Below, piece after piece: positions 1 to 8,771 of a stretch of DNA of 64,000 nt; the first letter of the stretch is position 1, and each line of letters opens with the position of its first letter. The stretch is from the NCBI GenBank assembly GCA_900317745.1, contig ONHW01000015.1, positions 1 to 64,000 of the forward strand, written 5' to 3'. The DNA comes from an uncultured Bacteroidales bacterium (GTDB lineage: Bacteria; Bacteroidota; Bacteroidia; Bacteroidales; Paludibacteraceae). The notes beneath the pieces are model-generated. The model made no database searches and was not told where the DNA came from. It saw only the letters and a list, made by a program, of their open reading frames with translations. Both the position numbers and the translations under genes were made by a program.

Positions 1-1
1 G

Positions 2-112
2 CGTATCAAGCGACTATACTTGCGCTACAAAGACCATCCGCAACTCATCGACAACCCCGACGAACTGCGGAAAGCCATACTACTGGCGTACAAGCAGAAG
101 CGGAAACGGTAG
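2..112 (+). CDS. 3' end of an unidentified protein gene (partial)
   Basis: An open frame enters from the left edge and stops with TAG at 110-112. The visible 36 residues are rich in Lys, Arg and Tyr and end in the basic tail KQKRKR, with a likely helix around DELRKAILLAYK. The composition looks like a real soluble C-terminus rather than chance. It converges on the GT4 gene that ends at 158, so it is not part of the polysaccharide operon. The family cannot be recognised from this fragment. Confidence 0.5.
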   Translation, partial: RIKRLYLRYKDHPQLIDNPDELRKAILLAYKQKRKR

Positions 113-157
113 GATAAGTTATACTTTTTTGCACCGTAGCACCTGCCTTTATGCTGA

Positions 158-1324
158 TTATTGCTGGTCTTTTCTGTTTTTGCCGGCAGTCACTTCCTCA
201 AATATCTCCGTCAGTTGCCCGGCAATCACCTCCGATGAGAATCGTGCCTTGCAGTCGTCCGCTATCGCCTGCCGGTCATAATCCCTGTAATGTTCGTACA
301 TATATCCGATACCTTTGGCTAAAGCGTCCGCGTCATTTACCGGCACCAGCAGTCCGTTGTTCTCGTTCATGAACTCTTCCGGTCCGCCGCAACGTGTCGC
401 AATCACCGGCAAGCCGCACGCAAGTGCTTCGATACTCGCAACGCTGAAAGTCTCTATCCGTGAGGAAAGTACATAAACGTCACTTGCGTTTAAGATGTTC
501 ACGATCTTGCTTTTAGGCATTCGTCCTACCAGATGGATATGTTCTGTCAGTCCTGATTGTTCGATCTGTTGTTGCAGCGATTTGCGGCATACTCCGTCGC
601 CGATAATATTCAGTTCCCAGTTGTCTTTTGATTGACCGAACTTCGCGAATGCCTCTATCAGCAGGTTGTGACATTTGATGGGCACCAGGCTGCCCGTTGA
701 TACAAAACGAACTGTTTCGCTGTGTTTCTTCTCCTGCGGAAAATACTGAAATTCTTTGCTATAAACGTTGTGAATGACGTAACAATCAATTCCGAACAGT
801 TTCTTTAGCGCGTTGGCAAGCGAATGCGAAACGGCTATATTTGCCGCAGTATATTTGTATAACTCGCGAGAATATTTCAGCGAGCGTCTGTCCACTTTTT
901 CTTCGCGGAATCGGCCTGCGTGTTCGATGGTCACCAAAGGAAGATTGTGCTTTTGGCATAAGCGTATGGCTGTGTACGAAATGAAGAAGTATTGTCCGTA
1001 CACAACATCAGGTTTCCCGTAGGTTTTTTCTACCATTTTGTATATCCGCTCCAACTGCCATTCTCTCATTCTCCGGCTCAGCGAATGCGCAGATAATCCG
1101 ATATTTGCGACCGGTGCGATAAAACTGTTGTAGTATATTACGCCGTTTTTCTTTTCTGTGGTTATTCCTATTTTGCGATAGTAGAACCTCAGTCTGCCGT
1201 CAACGGAAGCGACTACCACTTTGTGTCCGAGTGCCGCTAATGCCTCTGCCTGATCTTGCTCGAAGCAACCCCATTGCGGATCTTTGTCGCTCGGTATACC
1301 GCGTGAAATCATCAATATATACAT
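158..1324 (-). CDS. Glycosyltransferase family 4 (GT-B fold)
   Basis: A 388-residue retaining glycosyltransferase that would add a sugar from a nucleotide donor to the lipid-linked repeat unit at the inner membrane. The N-terminal half starts MYILMISRG and carries the GPxxD-like acceptor region. The C-terminal half has the Glycos_transf_1 signature: the SLVPIKCHNLLIEAF stretch, IIGDG, and the E-x7-E motif around SIEALACGLPVIATRCGGPEE. The frame is open to 1387, but that start would overlap the gene upstream by 37 nt. ATG at 1324 leaves a 26-nt gap and begins exactly at the first beta strand, so it is preferred. It is the last visible gene of the capsule operon. The precise sugar specificity is unknown. 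Confidence 0.9.
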   Translation of the reverse strand: MYILMISRGIPSDKDPQWGCFEQDQAEALAALGHKVVVASVDGRLRFYYRKIGITTEKKNGVIYYNSFIAPVANIGLSAHSLSRRMREWQLERIYKMVEKTYGKPDVVYGQYFFISYTAIRLCQKHNLPLVTIEHAGRFREEKVDRRSLKYSRELYKYTAANIAVSHSLANALKKLFGIDCYVIHNVYSKEFQYFPQEKKHSETVRFVSTGSLVPIKCHNLLIEAFAKFGQSKDNWELNIIGDGVCRKSLQQQIEQSGLTEHIHLVGRMPKSKIVNILNASDVYVLSSRIETFSVASIEALACGLPVIATRCGGPEEFMNENNGLLVPVNDADALAKGIGYMYEHYRDYDRQAIADDCKARFSSEVIAGQLTEIFEEVTAGKNRKDQQ

Positions 1325-1350
1325 AACCTGCTGATTCTTCAGTACGTAAA

Positions 1351-2337
1351 TTATAGATTCTTCAGAATAGCTTGATATTCTTTCCACAATCCTTTGTTGT
1401 GCAGTTGCTGGAAATCATGATCGGCGTTGTCGTTGGCTTCAATCAGACACATCTCGCCGTCGGGTTTGATTACCAGATCCCAGCCTATATACCGCACACT
1501 CGGCAATCGTCGCGCTGCCTTGTCGATAAACTGCTTGCACTTCTCCCATTCGGGCATTTTGAAACCGATAATCTGCTTCCCTGTCAACGGGTGAACCAGA
1601 TAAGTCTGATTATGCGTGTCGTAGCCAACGCCGTCTATCAGTCCGGTTTCGATATCAATGTTGGCGCCTATGCCGTCAAAGTGGAAATTATCCACATTGT
1701 TTTTTTTGTTGCCCATGCGCAGTCGTGCGTTCATAATGTGCACGCAATCATTGGTGGTGTCGTATAGTGTCACTACGCGTATCGTGTTGATGGACCACGG
1801 GTGAAACTCCTGCAGACAACTTATCTCTTTCAGCGGTTCTTCCAGTATATAGTGGCAGTCGTTATCGCTCAAGCATTGGCCTAAAAACGCTGACGCATTC
1901 AGTCCCTCCGATTCCACGCGTGTCACGCCGATACCGCGATATGACAAAATCTCTTTCAGAAAGAAATACGAGTGCCGTTTTGCAAATGCCGCAATATCTT
2001 CAGCTGTCGCTTTCCGCGTGTCTAACCATTCGCGCCCGAGCAGATCCGCAAAGTATTCGTTGAAGTCAATCTTGCTTCGGCATATATGTATATCATTCTT
2101 GTTGTTTGCCTTGCGCTGAATAGCATGGTAACGGCGGTACGTGATATATTCCTGCTTGCCGCTGTGCTGCAACTTGTAAAAGCCGTAAGCAAAATAGTCG
2201 CTTATCGTTGCCCCGTATAGTATGGCGTTGTTTATCCAACCCATCCACAGCCATAGTGTACGAACGACGGATGTCGGACCAACGTACGCATCTTTCATCT
2301 GGTGAAAGCGCCTGTAGATATATGTCAATTTGTTCAT
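1351..2337 (-). CDS. Sugar-transfer-associated ATP-grasp protein
   Basis: A 328-residue protein matching the sugar-transfer-associated ATP-grasp family (ATPgrasp_ST) found in exopolysaccharide loci. The ATP-grasp core is visible from about residue 125: KEILSYRGIGVTRVE (nucleotide-binding lysine region), a YILEEPL segment, HPWSINTIRVVTL, and the metal-binding GWDLVIKPDGEMCLIEAN near the C-terminus. Family knowledge suggests carboxylate-amine/thiol ligase chemistry, possibly attaching an amino compound to a glycan acid; the substrate is inferred only. It lies 13 nt downstream of the EpsG-like gene and 26 nt upstream of the GT4 gene, so it is clearly in the operon. Confidence 0.85.
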   Translation of the reverse strand: MNKLTYIYRRFHQMKDAYVGPTSVVRTLWLWMGWINNAILYGATISDYFAYGFYKLQHSGKQEYITYRRYHAIQRKANNKNDIHICRSKIDFNEYFADLLGREWLDTRKATAEDIAAFAKRHSYFFLKEILSYRGIGVTRVESEGLNASAFLGQCLSDNDCHYILEEPLKEISCLQEFHPWSINTIRVVTLYDTTNDCVHIMNARLRMGNKKNNVDNFHFDGIGANIDIETGLIDGVGYDTHNQTYLVHPLTGKQIIGFKMPEWEKCKQFIDKAARRLPSVRYIGWDLVIKPDGEMCLIEANDNADHDFQQLHNKGLWKEYQAILKNL

Positions 2338-2350
2338 ATCTTGATGTTTT

Positions 2351-3532
2351 TTATTTCGAGTCCGGAAGTGCTGAATCTCGCAGATTGTCTTTTACCTTGT
2401 GCATATCCTTTTGGAAATACGAGACGTAAGCACCTGTATTGTCTTTTATGTGATAGATAAAACTGCTGTACGACACAACGATAAACAATGCGACTACCGC
2501 ATAGCGCAGCATTTGTGCGCTGTTCTTCTCGCGCGTCTTGTAGAAGTAGCACAACGCGTAAGCAAGTACAATGAAGTGCGTGTGACTCGCGTACAGTATG
2601 ATACGCTGGAACATCATACTGCCCATGAATATATATCCCAGACAGACGCCAACTATATACAGGTCGTACAGGATATTGAACAACACGCTGTTATAGTACG
2701 ACTTTATCCATTTGCTGTTCAGTATGATTATGCAGGTAACAAACAGATTGAGCAAACGGGTTATGCCTATTTTGCTGTTTACCGTCATGTCTTCTGCTAT
2801 CTCCAGATAGTTCTCATAGCCGAGAAGCGTGACAATCGTGTCGAAATAATGCAACAGATTCTGCCATGACAGAACAAACGAAACGAGGAAACAGCCCAGT
2901 ACCGCAGCCAACTCTATGTACCACGAGTTGAATATCCCTTTCCGCCTCCGCCATATAAAATAGAGTGGGAAGAGCAGTATGGCTGACCGGTGGAATGCAC
3001 AAGCAAACAGACAGCATAGCCAGTACTTTGCCGGTTTGTTGTCCCTGATGTATCTGAGCGAATACATGAATATGCAGAAGGCAATCTCATGACGCATGAT
3101 ATTCATGAAACTGTACATACAGAATCCTGTAAATATGAACGTTGCATACAGGAATACGAGAATGTCGCCTTCGTCCTTAAAAGCCTTGTACAACAGGAAA
3201 ATCTGAATAAACGCTATGATGGAGAACAGCACATATACCGGCGCATGAACCAGGTGACATACGTAGAGAAGAATGATAAATCCTGCTTCGTACCGCTCAT
3301 TCTCCCACATACTGAAAAATGAATTGTACGATGCAGTCTCTTCGTAAATCTCCACATAATTGTTGTAATCCACACCTACTCCGTACCGCAGCCCGAAAAC
3401 CAGCGTAAACAGCACAATCGGCATCCAACCCCATAACTTAGCCATAGGAACATCGCGCTTGGAGTAATATGCTCCAAGGCACATCAATAGTGTCAGTAGG
3501 GTGTATACTATTATGGATTGGATATAGAGCAT
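2351..3532 (-). CDS. EpsG-like polysaccharide polymerase (Wzy role)
   Basis: A 393-residue polytopic membrane protein with about ten hydrophobic segments, starting MLYIQSIIVYTLLTLLMCLG. The conserved EpsG feature is visible: FGLRYGVGVDYNNYVEIYE near residue 50, where the RYGxGxDYxxY motif lies in the first periplasmic loop. It should polymerise undecaprenyl-linked repeat units on the periplasmic side, the Wzy role in a Wzx/Wzy pathway that also has its flippase, Wzz and Wza in this operon. It overlaps the end of the upstream GT2 gene by 22 nt, suggesting coupling. Confidence 0.88.
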   Translation of the reverse strand: MLYIQSIIVYTLLTLLMCLGAYYSKRDVPMAKLWGWMPIVLFTLVFGLRYGVGVDYNNYVEIYEETASYNSFFSMWENERYEAGFIILLYVCHLVHAPVYVLFSIIAFIQIFLLYKAFKDEGDILVFLYATFIFTGFCMYSFMNIMRHEIAFCIFMYSLRYIRDNKPAKYWLCCLFACAFHRSAILLFPLYFIWRRRKGIFNSWYIELAAVLGCFLVSFVLSWQNLLHYFDTIVTLLGYENYLEIAEDMTVNSKIGITRLLNLFVTCIIILNSKWIKSYYNSVLFNILYDLYIVGVCLGYIFMGSMMFQRIILYASHTHFIVLAYALCYFYKTREKNSAQMLRYAVVALFIVVSYSSFIYHIKDNTGAYVSYFQKDMHKVKDNLRDSALPDSK

Positions 3533-4491
3533 TTCTTACGCAAATATTTACTGTATAACATGGCAGGGATACGAAGTAAGAATGGCGGAATGAGGTACAT
3601 CGCAATCATGTACAACTGCTGCATGGTCGTATTGCAGTAGCCGAAGGAGTCTTTAAGTATCTGCCAGCCTTGTCTGGACGGAGATGTATATCGCAACAAC
3701 CGTTCATAATTATATCGAAGTCTTGCCTCCAATATATGATCACCGATGTGTTTTTTGTATATATTTGAATATACTTTGACTGCGTTCCCATAGCGGGATA
3801 TACCTGAAGTGCTACTCGCTATTCCTCCGTCATGCCAACGATATATACCCATGTCTTGATTTAGAGAAATACCTTTGCTGACTTGCAGTAATTCATAGAA
3901 GATATAATTATCGCGAGAGGTATGATATAAATTGTTAACCGTTTGCATGATTTCGAGGAAAATGTCTTTCCGTATTAATGTGGTTAGCATCTGAGTAACC
4001 CATACACTAAGTGCTATGCTCTCGGTAATCTCTAAATTTTCTCCCTCTTTATACCAATCGTATGCATATTCTTTTCTGTACGATTTGGTATTTTCTTCAT
4101 ATATTCGGTATCGGTGGCAACAGAATGAATACTCCCTATGGCTATCCAAAAAATCAACTTGTTTCTGTAACTTGGTCGGATCCGTCCAATAATCATCACA
4201 TTCGCAAAATGCAACATACTCACCCGTACAACGTGGACATAGGAAAGGACCTAATATCCCCTTGCCTTTTGAATATTGGTTTTCGTCTTGCAAAATAGGT
4301 TTGATGATAGCTGGATATTTCTCCGCATATTCTAAAATTATTTGTCTCGAACCGTCGGTTGAGGCATCATCATGTACTAACGCTTCGAAAGGGAAGGATG
4401 TTTGTTGCATGATAATACCATCCAAGCATTGCCGGATGTATTTCTCATGATTGTAACACAAGCAACAAATGCTAACTTTTGGAGTTGTCAT
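3511..4491 (-). CDS. Glycosyltransferase family 2
   Basis: A 326-residue GT-A protein. It starts MTTPKVSICCLCYNHEKYIRQCLDG, typical of inverting GT2 enzymes. It has HDDASTDGS as the nucleotide-binding Asp motif and CECDDYWTDPTKLQKQ as the DxD metal site. The C-terminus ends in a hydrophobic, basic helix (LYMIAMYLIPPFLLRIP), a possible membrane tether. The DNA here is more AT-rich than the flanking export genes, as is usual for the serotype-specific part of a capsule locus. The acceptor and donor are unknown. Confidence 0.9.
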   Translation of the reverse strand: MTTPKVSICCLCYNHEKYIRQCLDGIIMQQTSFPFEALVHDDASTDGSRQIILEYAEKYPAIIKPILQDENQYSKGKGILGPFLCPRCTGEYVAFCECDDYWTDPTKLQKQVDFLDSHREYSFCCHRYRIYEENTKSYRKEYAYDWYKEGENLEITESIALSVWVTQMLTTLIRKDIFLEIMQTVNNLYHTSRDNYIFYELLQVSKGISLNQDMGIYRWHDGGIASSTSGISRYGNAVKVYSNIYKKHIGDHILEARLRYNYERLLRYTSPSRQGWQILKDSFGYCNTTMQQLYMIAMYLIPPFLLRIPAMLYSKYLRKKCSISNP

Positions 4492-4503
4492 GAGGCGGGG
4501 AAT

Positions 4504-5502
4504 TTATGCGTTGCGTAATTCCGCAAAACGCTGTACTTGCATTTCTTGTTTGTAATCTTCAAATAAACGTTGACAATCATATTGAGGCTCGTAACCAAGC
4601 TCATCTTTAGCATTTTGTATGTCCATAAGAAATCCTCCGCCGCAAGGTTTGTCAGGGCGATATATGATTGACGATGGGTGATCTTTTGGGGAGAAAACTT
4701 TGATAATAGTTTCTATTTGCTCTTGCAAGGTTACCGGAATACCTGTTCCTACATTGTAGAACCCTGTTTCTCTATCTGCCAATATGGCTTTGCAAATCAT
4801 TTGTGCGCAATCATATACATGTACCATGTCTTTGCTGTAATTTGGGTCGCCCCATAACTCTATAGGCTCACCTTTTATAGCTGCATTAATCATGCGGTAT
4901 AATGGACGCATGGTCTTGACACCGTTGGGATGATAGTATTGGTATGGACTGTAGCTGTATATGGTAGGAAAACGGAAAACAAAATATTTAATCCCATATT
5001 CTGCATAATAGTGCTTTAGAAATTCAATTGCCGTGTTTTTCGTGATAACGTACATCGCATGGTCACCCTTGTAACTGAAATTGTATGGTATATTAGGCTT
5101 GAGAGCCACACCGTTTTGCACCGACAATGATACGTCGAAAACTGTCGTGGAGAACAATACACGATCCGCGTGAACTTTTCGACAGTATTCAAGTACATTG
5201 AATGCACCTACAATGTTTGATTGTATGTATTTCTCCGGTGCATATCCCTGCATGTAGGAGGGAATCTGTGCAGCAAGATATATGATCGCATATACGTTGT
5301 CTGTCGGCAACTTCTCAAACTCTTCTGCTTTGGAGATGTCCACATTATAATATGGGTAACCGCGTTTAGCAAAAAAGTCCGTTTGTCTGCGACCGGATGC
5401 AATTACTTCATACTGCTCAGAGGCAAAAAAATCAAGGGCGTATTTCCATACGTATGATCCTACATTGCCTGTCGCTCCAAATAATATAATCTTTTTTTTC
5501 AT
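4504..5502 (-). CDS. NAD-dependent sugar epimerase/dehydratase (extended SDR)
   Basis: A 332-residue extended short-chain dehydrogenase. The Rossmann GATGNVGSYVW motif is at residues 9-19, with the dinucleotide-selecting region ASGRR next. The catalytic Tyr-x3-Lys is represented by MYVITKN near residue 150, with Ser/Thr at LFSTTVF. The substrate side has RFPTIYS and the DMVHVYDCA stretch. It likely acts on a nucleotide-activated hexose (epimerase, dehydratase or 4-reductase; the class cannot be separated by eye). The start ATG overlaps the stop of the DegT-like gene in ATGA, so the two are translationally coupled. Confidence 0.85.
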   Translation of the reverse strand: MKKKIILFGATGNVGSYVWKYALDFFASEQYEVIASGRRQTDFFAKRGYPYYNVDISKAEEFEKLPTDNVYAIIYLAAQIPSYMQGYAPEKYIQSNIVGAFNVLEYCRKVHADRVLFSTTVFDVSLSVQNGVALKPNIPYNFSYKGDHAMYVITKNTAIEFLKHYYAEYGIKYFVFRFPTIYSYSPYQYYHPNGVKTMRPLYRMINAAIKGEPIELWGDPNYSKDMVHVYDCAQMICKAILADRETGFYNVGTGIPVTLQEQIETIIKVFSPKDHPSSIIYRPDKPCGGGFLMDIQNAKDELGYEPQYDCQRLFEDYKQEMQVQRFAELRNA

Positions 5503-6443
5503 ATAATGAGTGGTATTATTGTTTCAATATCGGCGGGTGTATATCTCTGGTCAACGGGTAGCGCCAGCAGGTCGTTTGCCAGTGATTGCTCCAATGCGGG
5601 GCTATTCCAGTCTAATACATTTTTCCAGTATTTCGCTATGTAGATTCTTTGTTGACGCAGTTCGTCGCGTAGTGTGTTGCCGTTTTCTGTCCAATAGGGA
5701 TAAACCATTGGAACTGATTCTGATGCATCCAATGATAGCTTGTTCGACCCATAAAGTGCCCTTTCCAAAACCATGTAATTGGTAATGCGGCGTTGCCGTA
5801 CTTGTTCATAGTCGATGGAGCATAATATATGCTCCGTTAGACGCGACATACTTTTTATAGGTTGATTGCATAATTGTTCTTCATGCAACAAATAATCTCC
5901 GTAGCCACTTTCTGCACACGTATCTATTCGGGTAAGTAAGTGAGACATGCGTGAACATGACTCATCTCGCGGCAACTCTATATCCAAGGGAGTATCCGCA
6001 TATACGTACGCACCATCAGCTACACCGAAGAATTTGCGAGCAGTATAAAATGTGTCTATCCCGTTTATGCGTGGCGCAAAAAATGCTTGGGAGTTGTCAA
6101 CTATTAATCGCGGACCGTAATGCTTTGCCAATTGTTCAACAGCGTGCTGTTTGAGACCATAATAGTTGGTGTATACAAACGCCTCTTTGTCGTGCAGCAC
6201 GGGTAATGTTGCCGGTTCCAAACCGGGATCAATAGCGTAGAAAGAATAGGAGATTCCCAACTTGCGCAGTGGCTCAAGCATCACCTCACAGGTATAGTAC
6301 GGAAGTAAGACATGCTTATAACCGCGCAATTTGAGTATGTACTCAAAGCAATTACGTCCGGTATTCAGCGGCAGCGCGTTGGAGTGGTAGTGCGTGCCTT
6401 GGCGTAATTCCAAACCGATATATCCTCCAATTGCCTTGTTCAT
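5499..6443 (-). CDS. Divergent DegT/DnrJ-like PLP-fold protein
   Basis: A 314-residue protein, shorter than a usual sugar aminotransferase (about 370). The fold type I features are recognisable but remote: NTGRNCFEYIL near residue 28, VDNSQAF in the position of the PLP-pyridine aspartate motif, and FYTARKFFGVADGAYVY, where the lysine aligns with the Schiff-base lysine of DegT enzymes. It could be an active aminotransferase, a dehydratase-like enzyme or a partner subunit. It overlaps both neighbours by 4 nt (ATGA), locking it in stoichiometry with the ATP-grasp protein and the epimerase. The assignment to the broad superfamily is fairly safe; the reaction is unknown. Confidence 0.65.
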   Translation of the reverse strand: MNKAIGGYIGLELRQGTHYHSNALPLNTGRNCFEYILKLRGYKHVLLPYYTCEVMLEPLRKLGISYSFYAIDPGLEPATLPVLHDKEAFVYTNYYGLKQHAVEQLAKHYGPRLIVDNSQAFFAPRINGIDTFYTARKFFGVADGAYVYADTPLDIELPRDESCSRMSHLLTRIDTCAESGYGDYLLHEEQLCNQPIKSMSRLTEHILCSIDYEQVRQRRITNYMVLERALYGSNKLSLDASESVPMVYPYWTENGNTLRDELRQQRIYIAKYWKNVLDWNSPALEQSLANDLLALPVDQRYTPADIETIIPLII

Positions 6444-7651
6444 AGTATGTCTATTGTAACATATTGGTTAACATTACTGATAAACTCAAGCATTTGTTTT
6501 TCTATCTCAAAGCGCAACGCAAGTGTGCCGATAGCATTGTTTGCTCCTCGGAAACTATATACATGCTCCCCGGTCTTGACCCATAAGTCAATTTCTTTCA
6601 CGCTGGAGGAATATTGTTCTGCTATACTAATGGCTTGAAATATGCCCTCTTTGTGCGCGTGTAGAATAACTTCCGCCCAATAGCCGTCGTAATGCTTTTG
6701 CTCAATTCCCTCAACACTATCGCCGACTGCCGCCCTTACCTGCGCTGTAATCAAATCCACACCGGTGGCATATCGGAGCATCTCGCATAGCCTGTTGCCA
6801 CCACCACGTGGGGTGCATTCCATAATATATGGTTTGCCGTTGGCGCCGATGCGCGTTTCTATGTTAAATACGGATGTCTGCATGTGCAGCAATCCCAATA
6901 GCCGTTGGAGTTCTGATGTCAGATAGGCCTCTTGCTCTTTTGTAAACGTTGATGGCCAGCTATAGGCAGCAGGTGTGTATGGATTGGCAGCTTTCTCGTC
7001 AAAGTGCTGAGCGTTGAACGAAACAAAACGAAATTCGCCGTTTAGCAGAAAACTGTCGGTATCTGAACTGCACCCTTGTTTCTCGATAAACTCCTCCACA
7101 ATCACATGTCCACTGATTGATTTGGAGAAGGCTTCATCCAGAGCTCGTTCATAATCCTCTATGCCGTCAATGCGAGTCACGCCTTTGCTTCCGGCTGAGT
7201 CCGTAGGCTTGACAATCAGTGGAAATGGCGGTAAATTTGTTATGTCAGCCATCGCTGCCTGTTTGGAGGAATAACTCTTTGAAGCCGGTACATTAAAGTT
7301 GTGCCCGCTTAGATAGGAACGAAACAAGTCTTTGTTCTGTAGTATGACAACGGATTCATACGGTCCCATCTGGGGCAAGTGCATCTTCTCCTGTACATAT
7401 GCAGCGGCCACCACTCCCGGGTCTACGCCAAAAGATATAATTCCGTCAATATTGCGCTTTTGCGCTTCTGCAAGTACAGCATCTTTGTTAACAATGTTAA
7501 CGTTGCAGTATTCATCGGAATACTTATGTGCAATGTTATCCGGCAGGTAGTCTGCAGTGATGACATAGTAACCTTGTTCGTGCGCAGCCTGAATAACCGG
7601 TAGCAAATAGTGAATGCCGCCTAAGAGCATTATTTTTTTCTGTTTGCTCAT
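6440..7651 (-). CDS. ATP-grasp carboxylate-amine ligase family protein
   Basis: A 403-residue ATP-grasp enzyme. The N-terminal preATP-grasp domain starts KIMLLGGIHYLLPVIQAA and has ISFGVDPG. The ATP-binding core has PPFPLIVKPTDSAGSKGVTR (lysine and glycine-rich loop), VIVEEFIEKQGCSSDTDSF, and the metal-binding FNIETRIGANGKPYIMECTP with the following RGGGNRL. Relatives ligate amino groups to carboxylates through an acyl-phosphate. Sitting between two DegT-type proteins with 4-nt overlaps on both sides, it probably builds an amide or amino-acid decoration on a nucleotide sugar. That role is inferred from context. Confidence 0.85.
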   Translation of the reverse strand: MSKQKKIMLLGGIHYLLPVIQAAHEQGYYVITADYLPDNIAHKYSDEYCNVNIVNKDAVLAEAQKRNIDGIISFGVDPGVVAAAYVQEKMHLPQMGPYESVVILQNKDLFRSYLSGHNFNVPASKSYSSKQAAMADITNLPPFPLIVKPTDSAGSKGVTRIDGIEDYERALDEAFSKSISGHVIVEEFIEKQGCSSDTDSFLLNGEFRFVSFNAQHFDEKAANPYTPAAYSWPSTFTKEQEAYLTSELQRLLGLLHMQTSVFNIETRIGANGKPYIMECTPRGGGNRLCEMLRYATGVDLITAQVRAAVGDSVEGIEQKHYDGYWAEVILHAHKEGIFQAISIAEQYSSSVKEIDLWVKTGEHVYSFRGANNAIGTLALRFEIEKQMLEFISNVNQYVTIDIL

Positions 7652-8763
7652 CTGTTTTTTATGCAGTCTAAGATTCGTTCCAAATCGTTGTCACTCAATT
7701 CGTGATGCATGGGCAGGCAAATAACCTCATTGGCAATACGTGTAGCGTTAGGAAGGTTCTCCGTTGCTGCAGATGGTAATCCGTGATAAGTTGAGAAATT
7801 GCTGATAAGCGGGTAAAAATATCGGCGTCCGAGTATGTTGCGCGCCTTCATCTTGAAGTACAAGTCATCACGAGACATTCCATACTCTTCTGCCTTGATG
7901 AATATTGGGAAGTAGCTATAGTTGTGGCGTACACCTGGTATATCTTCGAAATAACGTACGCCGGGTATGTCTTTCAATTCTTTGCGATAAATCTGTGCGA
8001 CTCTTTGCCGTGCTGCAATGGCGGAATCTACCTGCTTGAGATTCAGCAATCCATAGGCTGCACGCACCTCGTCCATCTTGCCGTTGATGCCGGGGGCTAC
8101 TACTGTCACTTCGTCAGCAAAACCGAAATTCTTGAGGAAATCTACCCGCTTTTTCATTTCTGAGTCATGCATAATCATCGCGCCGCCTTCAATCGTGTTG
8201 TATACTTTGGTTGCATGAAATGACAATGTGGATATATCTCCTTCGTTCATTATTCCTTCGCCATTCACCTCAACACCAAATGCATGAGCTGCGTCATAAA
8301 TAACTTTGAGCCCGTACTTGTTTGCAATCTCCTGTATGTGCTTGGTATTGCATGGCTTACCATAGCAGTGTACAGGCATAATAGCTGTCGTGCGTGGCGT
8401 GATAGCGGCTTCGATTCGGTTAGGGTCCATACCGCAAGTCGATTCTTCGATATCCACAAAAACGGGCTTTATTCCATTCCACCATAAGGAGTGAGTGGTT
8501 GCAACAAAACTATATGGCGTTGTTATTACTTCTCCTGTGATACGGAGTGCCTGCAATGCCGTCAACAACGGTAGAGTGCCATTTGTGAATAAACTGATGT
8601 ATGGCACTTTCAGGTATTTGCACAACTCCTCTTCCAGTAACTTATGAAATTGTCCGTTATTGGTAATCCATTTGCTTTCCCAAATCTCCTTTAATAGGGC
8701 TTGAAACTCATCAAGATCGGGTAATTGCGGTGATGTTACTGTTATTTGTTTGTTCGTGTCCAT
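7648..8763 (-). CDS. DegT/DnrJ/EryC1/StrS sugar aminotransferase
   Basis: A 371-residue PLP-dependent transaminase that should convert a nucleotide-4-keto (or 3-keto) sugar to the amino sugar with glutamate as donor. Visible signatures are TNGTLPLLTALQALRI (cofactor phosphate), DAAHAFGVEVNG (pyridine-binding Asp), and SFHATKVYNTIEGGAM with the Schiff-base lysine. The C-terminal motif ARNILGRRYFYPL matches the VioA/FdtB type. It begins the coupled four-gene cassette running down to the epimerase. The start ATG at 8763 gives a normal family N-terminus. Confidence 0.92.
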   Translation of the reverse strand: MDTNKQITVTSPQLPDLDEFQALLKEIWESKWITNNGQFHKLLEEELCKYLKVPYISLFTNGTLPLLTALQALRITGEVITTPYSFVATTHSLWWNGIKPVFVDIEESTCGMDPNRIEAAITPRTTAIMPVHCYGKPCNTKHIQEIANKYGLKVIYDAAHAFGVEVNGEGIMNEGDISTLSFHATKVYNTIEGGAMIMHDSEMKKRVDFLKNFGFADEVTVVAPGINGKMDEVRAAYGLLNLKQVDSAIAARQRVAQIYRKELKDIPGVRYFEDIPGVRHNYSYFPIFIKAEEYGMSRDDLYFKMKARNILGRRYFYPLISNFSTYHGLPSAATENLPNATRIANEVICLPMHHELSDNDLERILDCIKNR

Positions 8764-8771
8764 AATGATTG

